Shown: one piece after another, positions 35,104-47,900 of the stretch
How the letters are laid out: each line of letters starts with the position of its first letter
Position numbering within the stretch: the stretch's first letter is position 1
Assembly (NCBI GenBank): GCA_964007475.1
Contig: OZ023275.1
Coordinates: 17,587,829 to 17,651,828, forward strand
DNA from: Hybos culiciformis
Taxonomy: Eukaryota; Arthropoda; Insecta; Diptera; Hybotidae
DNA: 64,000 nucleotides
Reading direction: 5' to 3'
Made by a program: the position numbers and the translations under genes
Notes under the pieces: model-generated
Database searches by the model: none
Told to the model about the DNA's origin: nothing
Seen by the model: only the letters and a program-made list of their open reading frames with translations

Positions 35104-35731
35104 ATTAATATAATTATATTTAAAAAGTGTGTATCTATTTATAGAAAGACAGAATATCAAATTTATAACAATTTATAAGGTTCTAAGAATGTATATAACA
35201 AGAGAATCTTTATAATTGTATTAAATTAAATTAACAACCTACCTATTTTATATATTTTTACATGCATAAAATGATTTCAAATAAATTTTACAGAATTTTT
35301 TTATTATTTATTATTCTATTAAAATTTAATTATATAGATATAATTATTATTTTTATTTTGAAAATTATATAAGAGTATAATGTAGGCGAGTATTAGTCAT
35401 TCGTGTATATAAATAAAATTATGAATTATATTATTGGTATAAGATAATTTATTGCAAGATATAATGTAAGTAATTTTAATTTGAATTTAAATATGAAATA
35501 TTGCTTATGAATATTAATAATAATAATAATAATAGTAATATAATGTAAATCTAATGTTAATAATTTATTTAATTATATATATTAAATTGTACAATTAAAA
35601 TTTCAGTTGGCTAACCATCTCTGTGAACCAACTCTTTACATATGTGAATTAATTTTATGTTATTGATATTTATGATATGAATATGCATCTGCAATATGCA
35701 TGCTACATTATAAAATAATTATATTTAATAA

Positions 35732-35757
35732 TATTATTTATTATATAATAAATAATA
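35732..35757. repeat. 26-bp perfect A/T palindrome
   Basis: Thirteen-base arms around TAT|ATA with no loop. It lies 43 bases left of the nested element cluster. Confidence 0.6.
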
Positions 35758-36126
35758 ATACAGTCATTTATTAGAAATTTGTATTTACTCCAAATTTACG
35801 GTTGCCAACAGTACATTTTTCACCCGGAGACTCCGGTTTTGATGACAATTCTCTGGTCTCCGGGTTTCTCAGAAAAATCTCCAGGAATCTCAAAAACAAT
35901 TAAAATCCATAGATTTAAAATTCTATAACACACAGAAAAAAATTTGCTCGTACTAATAACTAAATAATTCGTTAAAATCAACGAAAAATTCGTTATTTTG
36001 GCTACAACGAACATTTCGTTAAAAAAAGCTCGTAGTTCGTTAAAAAAGTTCGTTATACCCCAAAACCAAAAACCTTCCAAATTCTTCAGCAAAAACACCG
36101 CAAATACGAAAGAAAAAATTTACTAG

Positions 36127-36454
36127 ACTAAATTTTTTTTTTATTTATTTAATTTTTTATTTATTTCTTTTTTATTTTTTTATTTTTTTTTTCTTTTTTT
36201 TATTTTTTTTTTTATTTTTTATTTTTTTTTTTTTTAATTTTTTTTTATTTTTTTTAATTATTTTTTTTTTTTTTTATTTATTTTTTTTTTTTTATTTTAT
36301 TTATTTTTTTATTTATTAATTTTTTTTATTTATTTTTAAAATTTTTTTATTTAATTTTTTTTTAATAATTTTTTTTATGCCCGCTTGTGGCTTCGAACCA
36401 CTGTCCTAAACATTGCAATCCATCAACTCTGCCACTGAGCTATGAACTAAATTT
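36127..36454 (-). mobile_element. tRNA-derived SINE-like insertion with long A-rich tail
   Basis: On the minus strand a tRNA-like head (36445-36380) is followed by about 240 bases made almost only of A with scattered T. ACTAAATTT occurs on both sides (36127-36135 and 36446-36454), which fits a 9-bp target duplication of a retroposed sequence. Confidence 0.65.
36380..36445 (-). tRNA. tRNA-like sequence (pseudo-tRNA, Cys-like anticodon GCA)
   Basis: The minus strand has a good A box (TAGCTCAGTGGCAGAG, plus-strand 36427-36442) and B box (GGTTCGAAGCC, 36389-36399), so internal Pol III promoter elements are kept. The loop region TTGCAAT would give anticodon GCA. The acceptor stem does not pair and the anticodon stem is poor, so it is a tRNA-derived SINE head or a pseudogene rather than a working tRNA. 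Confidence 0.6.
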
Positions 36455-37192
36455 ACGGCAATGTGTAAAATGGAAAATATAAGTTCTGTATGGATTGAAA
36501 TTTTTGTTTCCCGTATTTAACGACAACGAACTTTTTTAACGAGTACTAAAAATGAAAAAAAAGGTTCGTAATAGAAAATAAACGAAATTTACGTTAAAAA
36601 AACGTATTTATTCATTATTTTTCGTTATCTTAACGAGAATGTCATTAACGAACTTTTTTGACGTAATGAGTACGAGCAAATTTTTTTCTGTGCACTATAG
36701 CTTTTTTTTTATGGAAAGTACAATTCGGTTTTTCAAAAATTTAGTGAATTAAATTCATTTATTTTGAAAGCAAATTGTTTTTGTCATGTGTTTCATTTCA
36801 TAACGCAGATAAATTTGCTTGTAAAAAGTTGGATATTTGATGTTGAAACGCTAGTCAATAAAATATACTCATAATTTTCAACTAGCACAACTGTAAGAGA
36901 GTTATAATCTTGCTTCGAATTTTTCAATATGGAGTTCTCGCAAATGATCAAAAATGTGCCAACAAGATGGCTTAGTTTATCAAAGGCTTTAAATCGAATA
37001 TTACTGGCTTGGCCTGTAATACATATAAGAAAATGAAATTGAAAATGATATGATATCGCCAGCTTTTTGTGAGTTATATTTTTGTTCTACATTTTTTAAA
37101 TTTTATGTGTGAATCAATTCTAACGTTAGAAAATTTTTTGATAATATTTTTTTAAATTTGTCCGGTTGAGAGATGGTTCAATGTTGGCAACC

Positions 37193-40100
37193 CTATCCAA
37201 ATTATTAAGTTTCAAATTATTTTAAATTTGTTCAAAGTTTGGGTTCAATTTAAAGAATTTTTACTTCAAGACAGAATATAATGTCAATAGATGGATACTG
37301 AATATATTGACAATAGATGAGGATTTTCATGGTTTTTTTCTCAAAAATAAACACAGACATTTATTAATAATTATAAAAGAATATGAAATCAGAAAAACTT
37401 TATTTTTGATTAGATTTAAATATATATGTAATATGTATGTACATGAAAAGGTATCTGAAGACAAAAAAACTTGATAAAAAATAAGAGTTTGTTCATTTCT
37501 ACAATCTGTAATAAATACGGTATTCAATCTCCATCTATTGAAAATAAAATCAAAAAGTAATATTGCACACCAATTCAATTAATTTTCAACTTGAAAATCC
37601 TACCTTAAGTTAAATGATTAATTATTTGTGCTTCAAAGCTTCGAGAACTGTAGCAATAAAAAATTTAAAAAAAAATGCTCTTTTATATAAAATTTTCAAC
37701 CAAAAAGAAAATCTGTCTTTACCATTTTGAATTTCTTTTTTAAATAACATTTCATTCTGCCATTCTGGATTGATTTTTATAAGTGAAAAATTTATTATAA
37801 AGTAAAAATTAAATGACATTTTTGAATTATACAATATATATATAATATAATTCTATTGCATTGGCATGAAAGAGAATTATTGCAACTTGCAAGTATAAAT
37901 TTAACGATTTTTGAACGACATAAGATAACTTAACTTTATTTTATTTTTAACTGAAGTAATTCATATTGAAACTCCAACTAAAGAATTATAAGAACCTTAA
38001 GTTGTCATCTGTATTTCTAGTTATATGGAAACAAAATTAATTGAATTAAATAATATTTTAATTTTAATGAAGTAACCAACATGCCTTATATTGCTGAAAT
38101 GATCCTCCTACATTACAACACGGAATTCTTAGAAAAAAGTTATTATATACTTTGTATTTATAGCACATAATTACATCGTATAATTTAATTTTACATAAAG
38201 CCAAGTAAATTTTTTTTTTAAAGGTATAATTAAATTTTTTTTTTTTCTTTGAAATATTATTTTACCAAATAATTATAATAATAAAATGAGAAAAATAAAA
38301 ATAAAGTAATAAACGTCAATATATAATAATTAATGTTTTTCGTCGAATGAATTCTGGGAAGTAAATATTTTTAACTTTGAGAGCCTATGGGGTTTTTCCA
38401 ATGAAATCGGAGTGTGTGTTTTATACAGGCTTAAATTTTATTGAAAGCAGGTGTAATTAAACTGGATAAATATATTTTATTTACAATTTTTTTTTATAAT
38501 TATCCTTAAGCTCTTATTTTATTATGTGTATTTAACTTCATCAACGTCATTGTAACTTTTTTGTTTCACAACAACAGAAGATATTTATTTATTTTTCTTC
38601 TTTATTGAATGCTATCCACGTATTTTTTATTTGAATTTTTTGGAATTTCACGTGTCAGTGTAATCAAATTTTTCTCAAAAATTATCAACAATTTTTATGA
38701 TGGCAGAAAAAAAATCATAAATTTGAAATATATTCAAAAAGAATTTTAAAATATTTTATTATGGCCACAGATTAGGCCATATACCTATTGATCTGTTTTA
38801 TAGTAGAAAGTATATTTATGTTTAGCAAAAACTGAGTTATTTTTATATTTTAGTTGGCAATTTTATGCCTTTCTTCTTAAAAGCCAATCCGTTCTTTTCA
38901 ATTTTTCAACAAATTGATACTACCTATGCTTCAGAAATACTGTTCTTGGTGCTAGAACAATCGATTTAGGCAATTGAAAATATGTAACAAGTTTAAGTTT
39001 ATATTTGATTTTTAAGTAACTTACTTGAATCGATACTTTTTTTTTGTCGTATGGGAAACAATTTTTTTTGTATACCTTTAATTCTACAATCCTAAAAGCC
39101 AAAAGAATAACTCGACAAATGTGCTGAACTCATCTTAGAACCATTTAATTTGATAACAATATACCCTTTAAAGATATTAAGAGAGTTTATGATGATGGAA
39201 ATGTAATCACGATTATGATTTGTTTGTTCAAATTTTCTGAATTACGTTCAAAAGTAATAATGGTAGAGTATTCTTTGTTTTTATTCGCCAAAACGAAATA
39301 TTGATGAAATTTAAAAAAGATTTAAAAATTTTATTTTTTTATTTTATTTCGAATAATATTCAAAATAAAACTTATTCGAGCAGAAATAAGTTTAAAAAAA
39401 AAAAATTATTATTTTGTTGAAGTTTGAATAACTTTTATAAACTATTGAAATTTTTGAAGATAAAACTTGAAACTGTTTAGGGAATATATAAAAAAAAAAG
39501 AAAATTTACTTGTATACACAATATTTTTATACCAAACTCCAGACCAGACAGTACAGTGAGTCTTATTTCATTAGCATTATGGCAATAAATTTGTTGTACT
39601 TTTGTTAACCATTTATGTTACGTCTAAATATATTTTTTTTTATGTTGAAAATATTTTTCAACATAATTTCATGTTATTAATTTTTTCGTGCAAAATGTTA
39701 AGAACTTTGCTTAAAAAGTTCTTAAAAGGAATGAATTTATACGGATAGTTTAAGAGATTTTTATAAAAAATTTATTTCTTATTAATTTGGTTGTTAAAAT
39801 ATGAATTTAATTTGCATAAATCAAATTTAATTTTCATTACTATTCCTTTGAAGTTTTATAATACTAAAAAAAAAATATATAATAATTTTATCCAATTAAA
39901 CTTAAATATAAATAAAAGAAAAAAACAAAAATTAATTTTTTAAACTAGTCGAAACGAAGCGTAAAAAAATTTAAAAGACTTTCGTTAATTTGAAATAAAA
40001 AAAATAAAAATGGTAATTCTAAAAGTATTGCGTTTTATGTTGTAAAAGATTTCATTTTTCAGTAATGTACAATGTACACATTTGAATCAAGTTCTTATGG

Positions 40101-40630
40101 AGATTTATATAAGTGTATTATTTTCTTTTTTTATTTTGTATAATTACTATAAAAATTAATTAAATATAAAAAGCCAGATTATGTTTTACTACATGGATAA
40201 ACTTGTTAATATTTTTCGTAAGAAACTGCTCACGGAACTTATAAATTTAATTCAAAAACAATTTGGTATTTTCCTCAATACTTCATATACATTAATATCA
40301 AATGGTTTTTTATTTCTTATTTTTAAAAGAAAATAAAAAACAAAAAGCTTAAATAATACTCATCAAAATCATTCCAAAAAGTCAAATTTTCAATATTATT
40401 TTGATGACAAAAAAAAATCAACAACATTTCCTGTAAATCGATTTTCACACAAAAAACTTAAGTATATATATATAAACAGTGAAGGAAATATTATTCGGCA
40501 CGCGATCTGCTATAGAGACAAATATATATAATTTTGTTGAATTATATATTTTTCCTATTTAGAGAAGTCCTTTGTAAACATTTGTGTCATTATCTATGTG
40601 TGATATTATTATTTTCATTATCACAACTTT
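37193..40630. other. Gene-free A+T-rich stretch
   Basis: No exon or element with defined ends was recognised. A small inverted repeat TATGGCC/GGCCATA lies near 38760-38780. Confidence 0.5.
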
Positions 40631-41047
40631 ATGCCTTGTTTATAGCTAATTTACCTATCTGAAAAAATGGCACCGAAAAAACCGATTTTCTATGTTATTA
40701 TTCTATTTATATTTAAGCAAATTTACTGAAAATGAAGATATTAATTTTATCTATTTTTCGTAAAAAGAATTTTTTTAAAATATTTTCAAATAATTAAGAA
40801 AATTGAATTTATTTCTTTTTTTGCTATCTGAAAAATTTCATTACTTCACAAAATTATTTTTTTGTTTCTTTTTCATTATGTTTATTTCCTATCTGAATTT
40901 TCTTTTTCAGTTACCTTTTCCTGTCAAAAAAATTTTTTTTTTTTTTATATTTTTTGCATTTGATTTTTTACTTTCAGATAAAATTAGCTGTGAATAGGTT
41001 TCCGGAACATTCCTCGAAAAATTACTTTAATGTGGTAAACAAGGCAT
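40631..41047. mobile_element. Possible short TIR element
   Basis: ATGCCTTGTTTA (40631-40642) pairs exactly with TAAACAAGGCAT (41036-41047). Inside, AGCTAATTT...TATCTGAAA on the left is matched by its inverse near 40970-40990, offset by an insertion of about 40 bases on the right. No coding frame. Confidence 0.4.
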
Positions 41048-41250
41048 TAGTGTTTAAAAACAAAAGCTAATAGGACCATTTGAAGAGCAATTGAATGTAG
41101 ATAGTACAGGCTCTTTAAATTTTTATTGCGGCGTTGAAGGAAAATAGCGAAATTGCGCGTTTTCGAACTTTCTCACAATTGCTTATACTTGTATGCTGCG
41201 ATATGCTTCGATTTGCATATATTATATGGTTTTTTTTAGATACTTATACC

Positions 41251-41954
41251 CAGTGGTGATATTCGAAATTTTTAACAACCGGTACGCTTAAAAAAAATCT
41301 TATTCAATATTTATTTATACATATAAAAAATATTTATTTACATAAGAAAAAAATTTAATTAAATAATATCCAAATAAAATTTTGGTTTTAGCACGACACA
41401 ATTGGAACAGAGTTTTTAACCCGTTTGTCACTTGCCAGATGATGCCCTTGTCGCAACCATAATTTAAGATGTGGTACAGTTCTTCCATTGATTTGCCCAT
41501 TAAATTTATTGTCATTAAATGAGTGGTAGTTTCAATTAATAAAGAATTTCTCTTATCATAAATAATATTATTCATTGTGCTGAATCCTCTTTCAGCTTCG
41601 ACGGAATTAACATCAATTACATTTAAAATTATTTTACCGCTCATAATAGTTTTATAATAAGTTTTATTTTCTATATCTCGCACATCAACAAAATCTCGAA
41701 ATTCGGTTACTGGAATGATGTACATATTTGGTTATTTTATTTAACTGCTTTAACATATTTTCACCTTCAATCCATGGTACTTCAACAATATTAACCGGCC
41801 ATGTTTCTGGATTTAATATATTATAGCAATTTAAAAGATTATTATTACACTGTTAAAGCAAAAACATAATATATAACAACCGGTACGTAAAATTTTGAAA
41901 ATTTTAACAACCGGTACGAGCGTACCGTCCCGTACCGGCTGAATATCACCACTG
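41251..41954. mobile_element. hAT-family deletion derivative, 704 bp, with TIRs and target duplication
   Basis: CAGTGGTGATATTC (41251-41264) pairs exactly with GAATATCACCACTG (41941-41954). The flanks CTTATACC (41243-41250) and CCTATACC (41955-41962) agree at 7 of 8 positions, the 8-bp duplication expected of hAT elements. AACAACCGGTACG occurs at 41274, 41875 and 41906 in direct orientation, and CGTACCGG inverses lie at the right end, typical of subterminal transposase-binding repeats. The interior keeps only the C-terminal transposase region on the minus strand. Confidence 0.9.
41315..41850 (-). pseudogene. hAT transposase C-terminal fragment (dimerisation region), frameshifted
   Basis: The open frame 41725-41315 includes VNSVEAERGFSTMNNIIYD-KRNSLL, the hAT C-terminal dimerisation signature (AE-RGFS-MN-I--D-R-SL). 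Upstream, near 41850-41740, another frame reads N-I-L-N-P-E-T-W-P, the conserved L-P-TWP element that precedes it in hAT proteins. The two parts are therefore separated by a frameshift. The N-terminal zinc finger and catalytic domain are missing. The last residues of the open frame lie beyond the conserved region. Not functional. Confidence 0.85.
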
Positions 41955-41962
41955 CCTATACC

Positions 41963-44900
41963 AAAGAATTGCTTATAATATGACACCTAAGATTTGCCTC
42001 AATTCGCATACAAGATAAAATTTTTTTATAAATTACATATTGAAAATAACTGAATTTCGTATAACTATTACCGCCACTGTATTTATGAGTACATATTTAT
42101 ATAATCCAATTTTGAAAATCTAATAAAACACATAACAAATCCTGTCAAAAAAAAAAAACAAACAAAATTAAAGCTTTTATGTTTTATTTATATGTTGCTT
42201 TTAAAAATTTCAAAAATTCATGAGTACGATGAGAACTAAATTTATATATACAATGTCTTTTTACAACGAATGCTAAAATATAATCTAATAAAATTTAAAT
42301 TTAATTTAATCGAATAAAATAAAAAAAAATAAAAATAAAAAAAAAAATTATGTGTAATTTTGCTAAAATTTTATATTTTTTTTTTTTGTAAATTTTTTCT
42401 CAATTTTATTTTATAATAAAATTATGTTAATGGTGTATTTAGGATAAATATACATGAAAGCGTCTTGGTGTCTAAACAAAAGATTTTTTTTATAGACAAA
42501 TACTGGATTCTCTACTTTGTAAAACATTCCAATTGGGTCTCTTACCCTGAAAAAAAAAAAAAAATCACACAACTTATAAAAGTTAAACACAGAAAAAAGC
42601 TTTCTTTTTTTTTTTTGCTAAAAATTATCACAATTTTTATTTTTTCATAATTTATTGAAATAATAATTATTCGTTGAAAAGGAAATCAAATTTTTTGTCT
42701 TCTTCAGTAAAAGGAAACCCTGGGAAAATGAAAAAAAAAAATGTTGTACCTTTTTTGTAAAAAAAAAAAACTTTTCCATACATATACTAAATATTAACTT
42801 TGCTTTTATTGCCCGGCTATATGTTAATGATCAAGTTTAAATTTAAAAAACAGATGATAAATACGTCATATTTTCTAGCTTTTTATATATTTGTATTTTT
42901 ATTTTCGGCGCCAAAATTTATTAGTTAAATTAAAATTTTTTTTTATATTTAATTCGAAAAGCGGAAAATGTAAATATATGTTTTCGAATTATAAAATAAC
43001 ATTTCATTTTTAAAAAACAATTTTTGTGGTTCGTTTATATTTTAGAATTTTTTTTTTAAACATAGAAATTGGTTTTTATATTTGACTTAAATTAAATTAA
43101 ATTTTATAAAATTTTCGATCTTATATAAATGTTTCATTAAATTCATTACCCGTCGGTATGTAGAGCAAAATTTTGAAAATAAACTAGAAAACAGATAGTT
43201 ATAATTTCTGAATATCTCATGCTATGTACAAAGGATAACATCGAACAGCTTTAGCAGAATAGCCATTTGTGTGACACGGACAAAAGCGCGAACTTTTAAT
43301 TTTTAATAAATTGTTTTTATGATTCGACATAAATATTTCAGGAACTCATTTTATATAAAAAAATAGTTGTTGTAATATAATGATAATAAAATAGTAGGTA
43401 CAAAATAGTGTTAAACAAACTTTAGATTGAAAAGCTTATGTGTTGACAAATAGACAAAACAAAGAAACTATTTATCTTTCAAGACTGAACGAATTACAAG
43501 TACTTATTTGCATTGATTTAACACGATTAAAAATATTCCCTCAAGAGAGTTTTTTTTTTTAACATCAACTCAACCTTTACATGATTTTTTTTTTGTTTAA
43601 TTTGTCATCGTTCTTTTTTTGTACAAGCTTTTTTACTTTCTCATCGTTAAATATTTATTTTAATAACACAGAAATGTTATTTTACACCATGCTTTTTTAT
43701 TATGATTTATAGAAAAGTGAAAAAAAAAAACTGTTTAACCAGGAAAACAAATGTATATAGTAGTAGTTATATAAATGTATATAGTAGTAGTTATATATAT
43801 TTTCTATAAATGTTATAATTTTTCTTCAAGCACATAGTATCTCTATATAATATTTACTTTTACACTTTTCATTCCTTTTGTTTATTTACATACTTTTCGA
43901 ATGTTTTTACTGTTTTATTATTATTCATGTTTGTTGTTAGAAAAAAAAAAAAACAAAAAAAACAAAAACATTTTTCCTCGGAAAATGCATCTCACCTTTC
44001 AAGACAAAAGGTGTACAAAAAATTTTATATCTAAATTTTACATTTTTGTTCCAGAATTGAAAGATGAAAATTTTTTATTAACCTTAAAGGAAATTCATTA
44101 AAATAAAAGGAAGAAGGAGAAACATTTTTATCCAGAAAAATTTCGTCCATAATTATATATAGCTACAACGTTGATATTATTATTTGAACAGAAAAATTAT
44201 AAATATTGCGCTAATAAAGAAGTAGAATACTTTAATTTTTAAATAAAATTTTTATATTTCAAAACGGATAAAGCGATTATTGTACATAAAATGAAAATAA
44301 AAAAAATAAAAAAAGGACAAGTTTCCACTTTACAAAATTTTTCAAGCAGACATAAAGATTAAAAAGAAAAAGAATAAAATTATTATTTTTTTCTTACTTT
44401 GTTGATGGTAGAAAATTACTGCCATGAGGATAAAATTAATGTGTTATTTATAAAATTTCTTTTGAGATAACGATTGACTAATTGGGATAATAATAAAATG
44501 GAATTTTTTTTTTTATTTAATTTAAATTTATTATAAAGTTGAATATTTTGGTAGATATAGGAAATATGTTGGCTTGAATAGCAAAATGTATAGATGGAAA
44601 TTTAACAATATATAGTTAATTGGTTCATACAAGTAAGGCATTGAAAGAAAAATTGTTTGTAAAATTCTAAAATTCTAAAGTTCGAAAATTCAAGACAAAA
44701 ATGAGCAAAATTTATATAGAAATTCCGATGATTCTGAATTAAAAATAAAAAACTATTTCATTATTTTTTCTGAAAGAAACGAACTTGTATAATATAATAT
44801 ATGATTATGAAGATAAATGTTACTTTTGCCCGTTTCTTTGTCTGCTTTAAAAATAAATTTAATTTCACTTAATTAAGGATTTAAAAAACAGATTTATAAT

Positions 44901-47900
44901 TAAAATTATAATTAAATTTAAGATGTAAATATTAGTATCAAGATTTAATAAAAATTTGGTCAGAAATACAATTTAACTATAGTTTTCTCTGTAATAATAT
45001 AGTTGTATCGGAAAAAGTTTTCGAACTCTTCAAATATGTTTAAATATTAAATACCAATATAAAATGTAATTAAATTTAAATTATAACAAAATAAATGAAT
45101 AAATTATGTGTTTTTAAATTAGTAAAATAGATCTCAGAAAATCGATATAAGTTACAAATTGTAAAGCTTATTTATAAATTTTAATGGAAATCATGATATT
45201 GTTGACGTTGGATACTTTATTTTTAATTATTTTATTTTATTTATATTTCAGATTTCTTAGTATCTCCGATATTCAGTATTATCTTTTTATTGTACTATTT
45301 TGTTTACCATGCTTTTAACTAAAATTATAAAACTTAAACGATAGTTCAATCAATAGTTTTTTCACTAACATTTTCATAAGTTTGAACTTTTTTTCTCTAT
45401 TAGTTTATAGTAAAATAATTTGAATATCTATCAATTGTCCTTTCGAAAATCCTTTTTAGATAAAAGCAATTTTTCGATAAGTATATATATACATATTAAA
45501 AGAATAAAAATCATTTCACCTCGTTCAAAATTTAAATTTTTTTTAATAAAATATAAAGCTGATCGGAAAATTTTATAAAATCCAGGTGTAATAAAAAAAA
45601 AACTCTTTTAAATTTTTATCTTTTCTTTATTATATAATCACTTTGAAGTTTTTTAATATTAAAAAAAAAAAAGAAAGAAAAAAAAAAATAGCAAATTATA
45701 TCTTCTAAATTTATTTACATAATGAAAAATGTTTAATAAAATTTTAAGATCAAATAAAATTCAATTATAAATTGGATACACTGGTGCTCTGAAATTAAAT
45801 TAAGTATCTCACTTAAAGCAATTTAGATACAGTCACCTTGTAAAAGCATTTAAATTTATTTAAATTTAGACCTTTTAAATTTTAAGTAAAAAATTTTATT
45901 ACTTGATTTAAAAACATAGTAAGAATCTCATTAATAAATATATTATGTCCCATTTTTAAGTTAGAACTTTTATAATTAATTAAATCAATTTATGTTCACT
46001 GAAAAACTATAATTTAATAACCAATTTGAATTAGAAAAGCTAATACTAAGAAAGTTTTGAACTATAAGGATATGAATATGACCAAACTGTTGATAATTAA
46101 ACACCACTAACGGAAACTAATATTGACGGTTTTATTTCTAAAAATTTAACCAATAATACATTTATTTAATCTCTTTTTTCAACTCTGAACAGAATAGATA
46201 TCGAATACTTTTTCATTGTAACAGTATTTGAATTCCCAAGCTGACAAAAAGCGAAAGGCTCTTCCGTTAAAATAAATATTTCTATGTGATTTATATATTC
46301 ATAATATTCATAAAATTATGTTATAAAGATAGCTTAAGCTTATTATGATGACTACATTCAACAAAATAAAATTCTATTTTTCTAATAATAATTTTTTATT
46401 GTTTGAAAAACGCAATAAAGATGTTTTTCTTAAAAAAAATAAATTAAAAATATGCAAATATTTACTTATTTTGTTTTCTACATGATCGATTCAATACATA
46501 AATATATTTTGAAAATTATATATGTACATATAAAAAAATGAATCTTCTTTCTTAGAAATTAGTTCAAATTCATACAGACTAAATTATTCAAAATTTTAAA
46601 ACTTCAATACTTCAATTTATAAATTTTTACAAAAAAAAATACGCCTGAATATTTCGTGACATTTTTGACGAATTTTGTTTCTTACTTTCAAATGAAAAAT
46701 AATGCTTTAAGAAAAAAGTTTCCAACTCTCAACGACATGTATTAATTTTACCATTTAAAACTTTTTATATAAAATAAGTAAAAAAAAATTAAACCTTTTT
46801 TTTTTTTAAATTTAACAAAATTTTGACAATGATTTATTTAAGGATAATCTGGTATTATTTTACTACCTCACAAAAAATCCGTAGTATATTCATTTCATAT
46901 ATAATTATATGTACTGCATTATTCTTTACTTTATACTTATTTTTATTTTACCACCAGTATCAACCTTTATAATCTTTTCAATCGTTAAAATGTAAGGATT
47001 GATCACAGTGAAGATATTTAATAACGAAAAAAATTTGCATAATAAAATTAGTTGAGCCAATCATGTTCACTCTGATGAAATTATGGCACGAATAAATATT
47101 ATGTATATGCAATACACTATGATTATCGTTCGTGTTATATGTTATGTTAATAATCTCATAAAGTCGTAATGATTACTTTTATAACATTGTTATTGTACAA
47201 CAATTACTGAAATTTAAACAAATTCAATTATACACTGAAATAAGGTAAACTGTGTTGATTTTTATATAACGGCATAGAGATTATTACTAGATTATTACTA
47301 CAATATTTTTTTTATAAGTAAATATATTCATATAAGATAAAAGCAATTAAATTTTTGTTTAAAAATATATTAAAAATAAAGAACAGGATCTTATAAATTA
47401 AGTAAACATACTAATATTTTCAACATAATTCATTAAAACTTTCGAAAAATAAAATTTAAAATAATAAAAAATTTTATATGAAAATAATTTCGCCCTTTGA
47501 AACTGATCGATATTGTGTAGATTTTAGCATTAATACTATCGAAACTAGTCAAGAAGTTTAATAGTTATAAGTATTTTAGTGCGATGGATAAATATGGACA
47601 GGTGAACGAACAAACGGACAGAAAACATATAGTCCGTTTTTAATTTTTAATGGCTTTTTATAAAATTATATTTTCCAGCAGTAATAATATAAAATTTTCA
47701 TGAGCTGTTTAATTGGAAATTTCTGGGAAAACAGAAAATAATACCGAACTACTTAAAATCACATAACATGAATTTTCAATTTAATGATTTATTATTTTGT
47801 ATGAATGCAATTTGTCATATCGATTTAAAAAATTTGGTATTTTTTGTGGTATATTATTTTTATAACGTAAAATTATTGCTCGGGGCATTTAAATAATATT

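Larger units (their letters stand above)
35931..36692. mobile_element. Inner foldback element with perfect 24-bp TIRs and repeated TTCGTTA motifs
   Basis: 35931-35954 and 36669-36692 are exact reverse complements (shared TTTGCTCGTACT). The arms continue for about 150 bp as imperfect inverted repeats rich in GTTCGTTA words. The flanks share CTATA (TCTATAAC before, ACTATAGC after), a possible worn 8-bp duplication. It carries the tRNA-like insertion in its middle. Confidence 0.8.
35800..37192. mobile_element. Outer TIR element of a three-level nest
   Basis: GGTTGCCAACA at 35800-35810 pairs exactly with TGTTGGCAACC at 37182-37192. Ends of this type (G-GTTGCCAAC) are common in hAT-like elements. 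Just inside the left end are several CCGG/CTCCGG words, partly matched by TCCGGTTGAG at the right. Target duplication is unclear. The element was later invaded by the element at 35931-36692. Confidence 0.5.

Noticed and set aside
35820..36098. 92-residue minus-strand frame
   Set aside because: Falls across the arm of the inner foldback element and the outer element; its residues follow the GTTCGTTA repeats.
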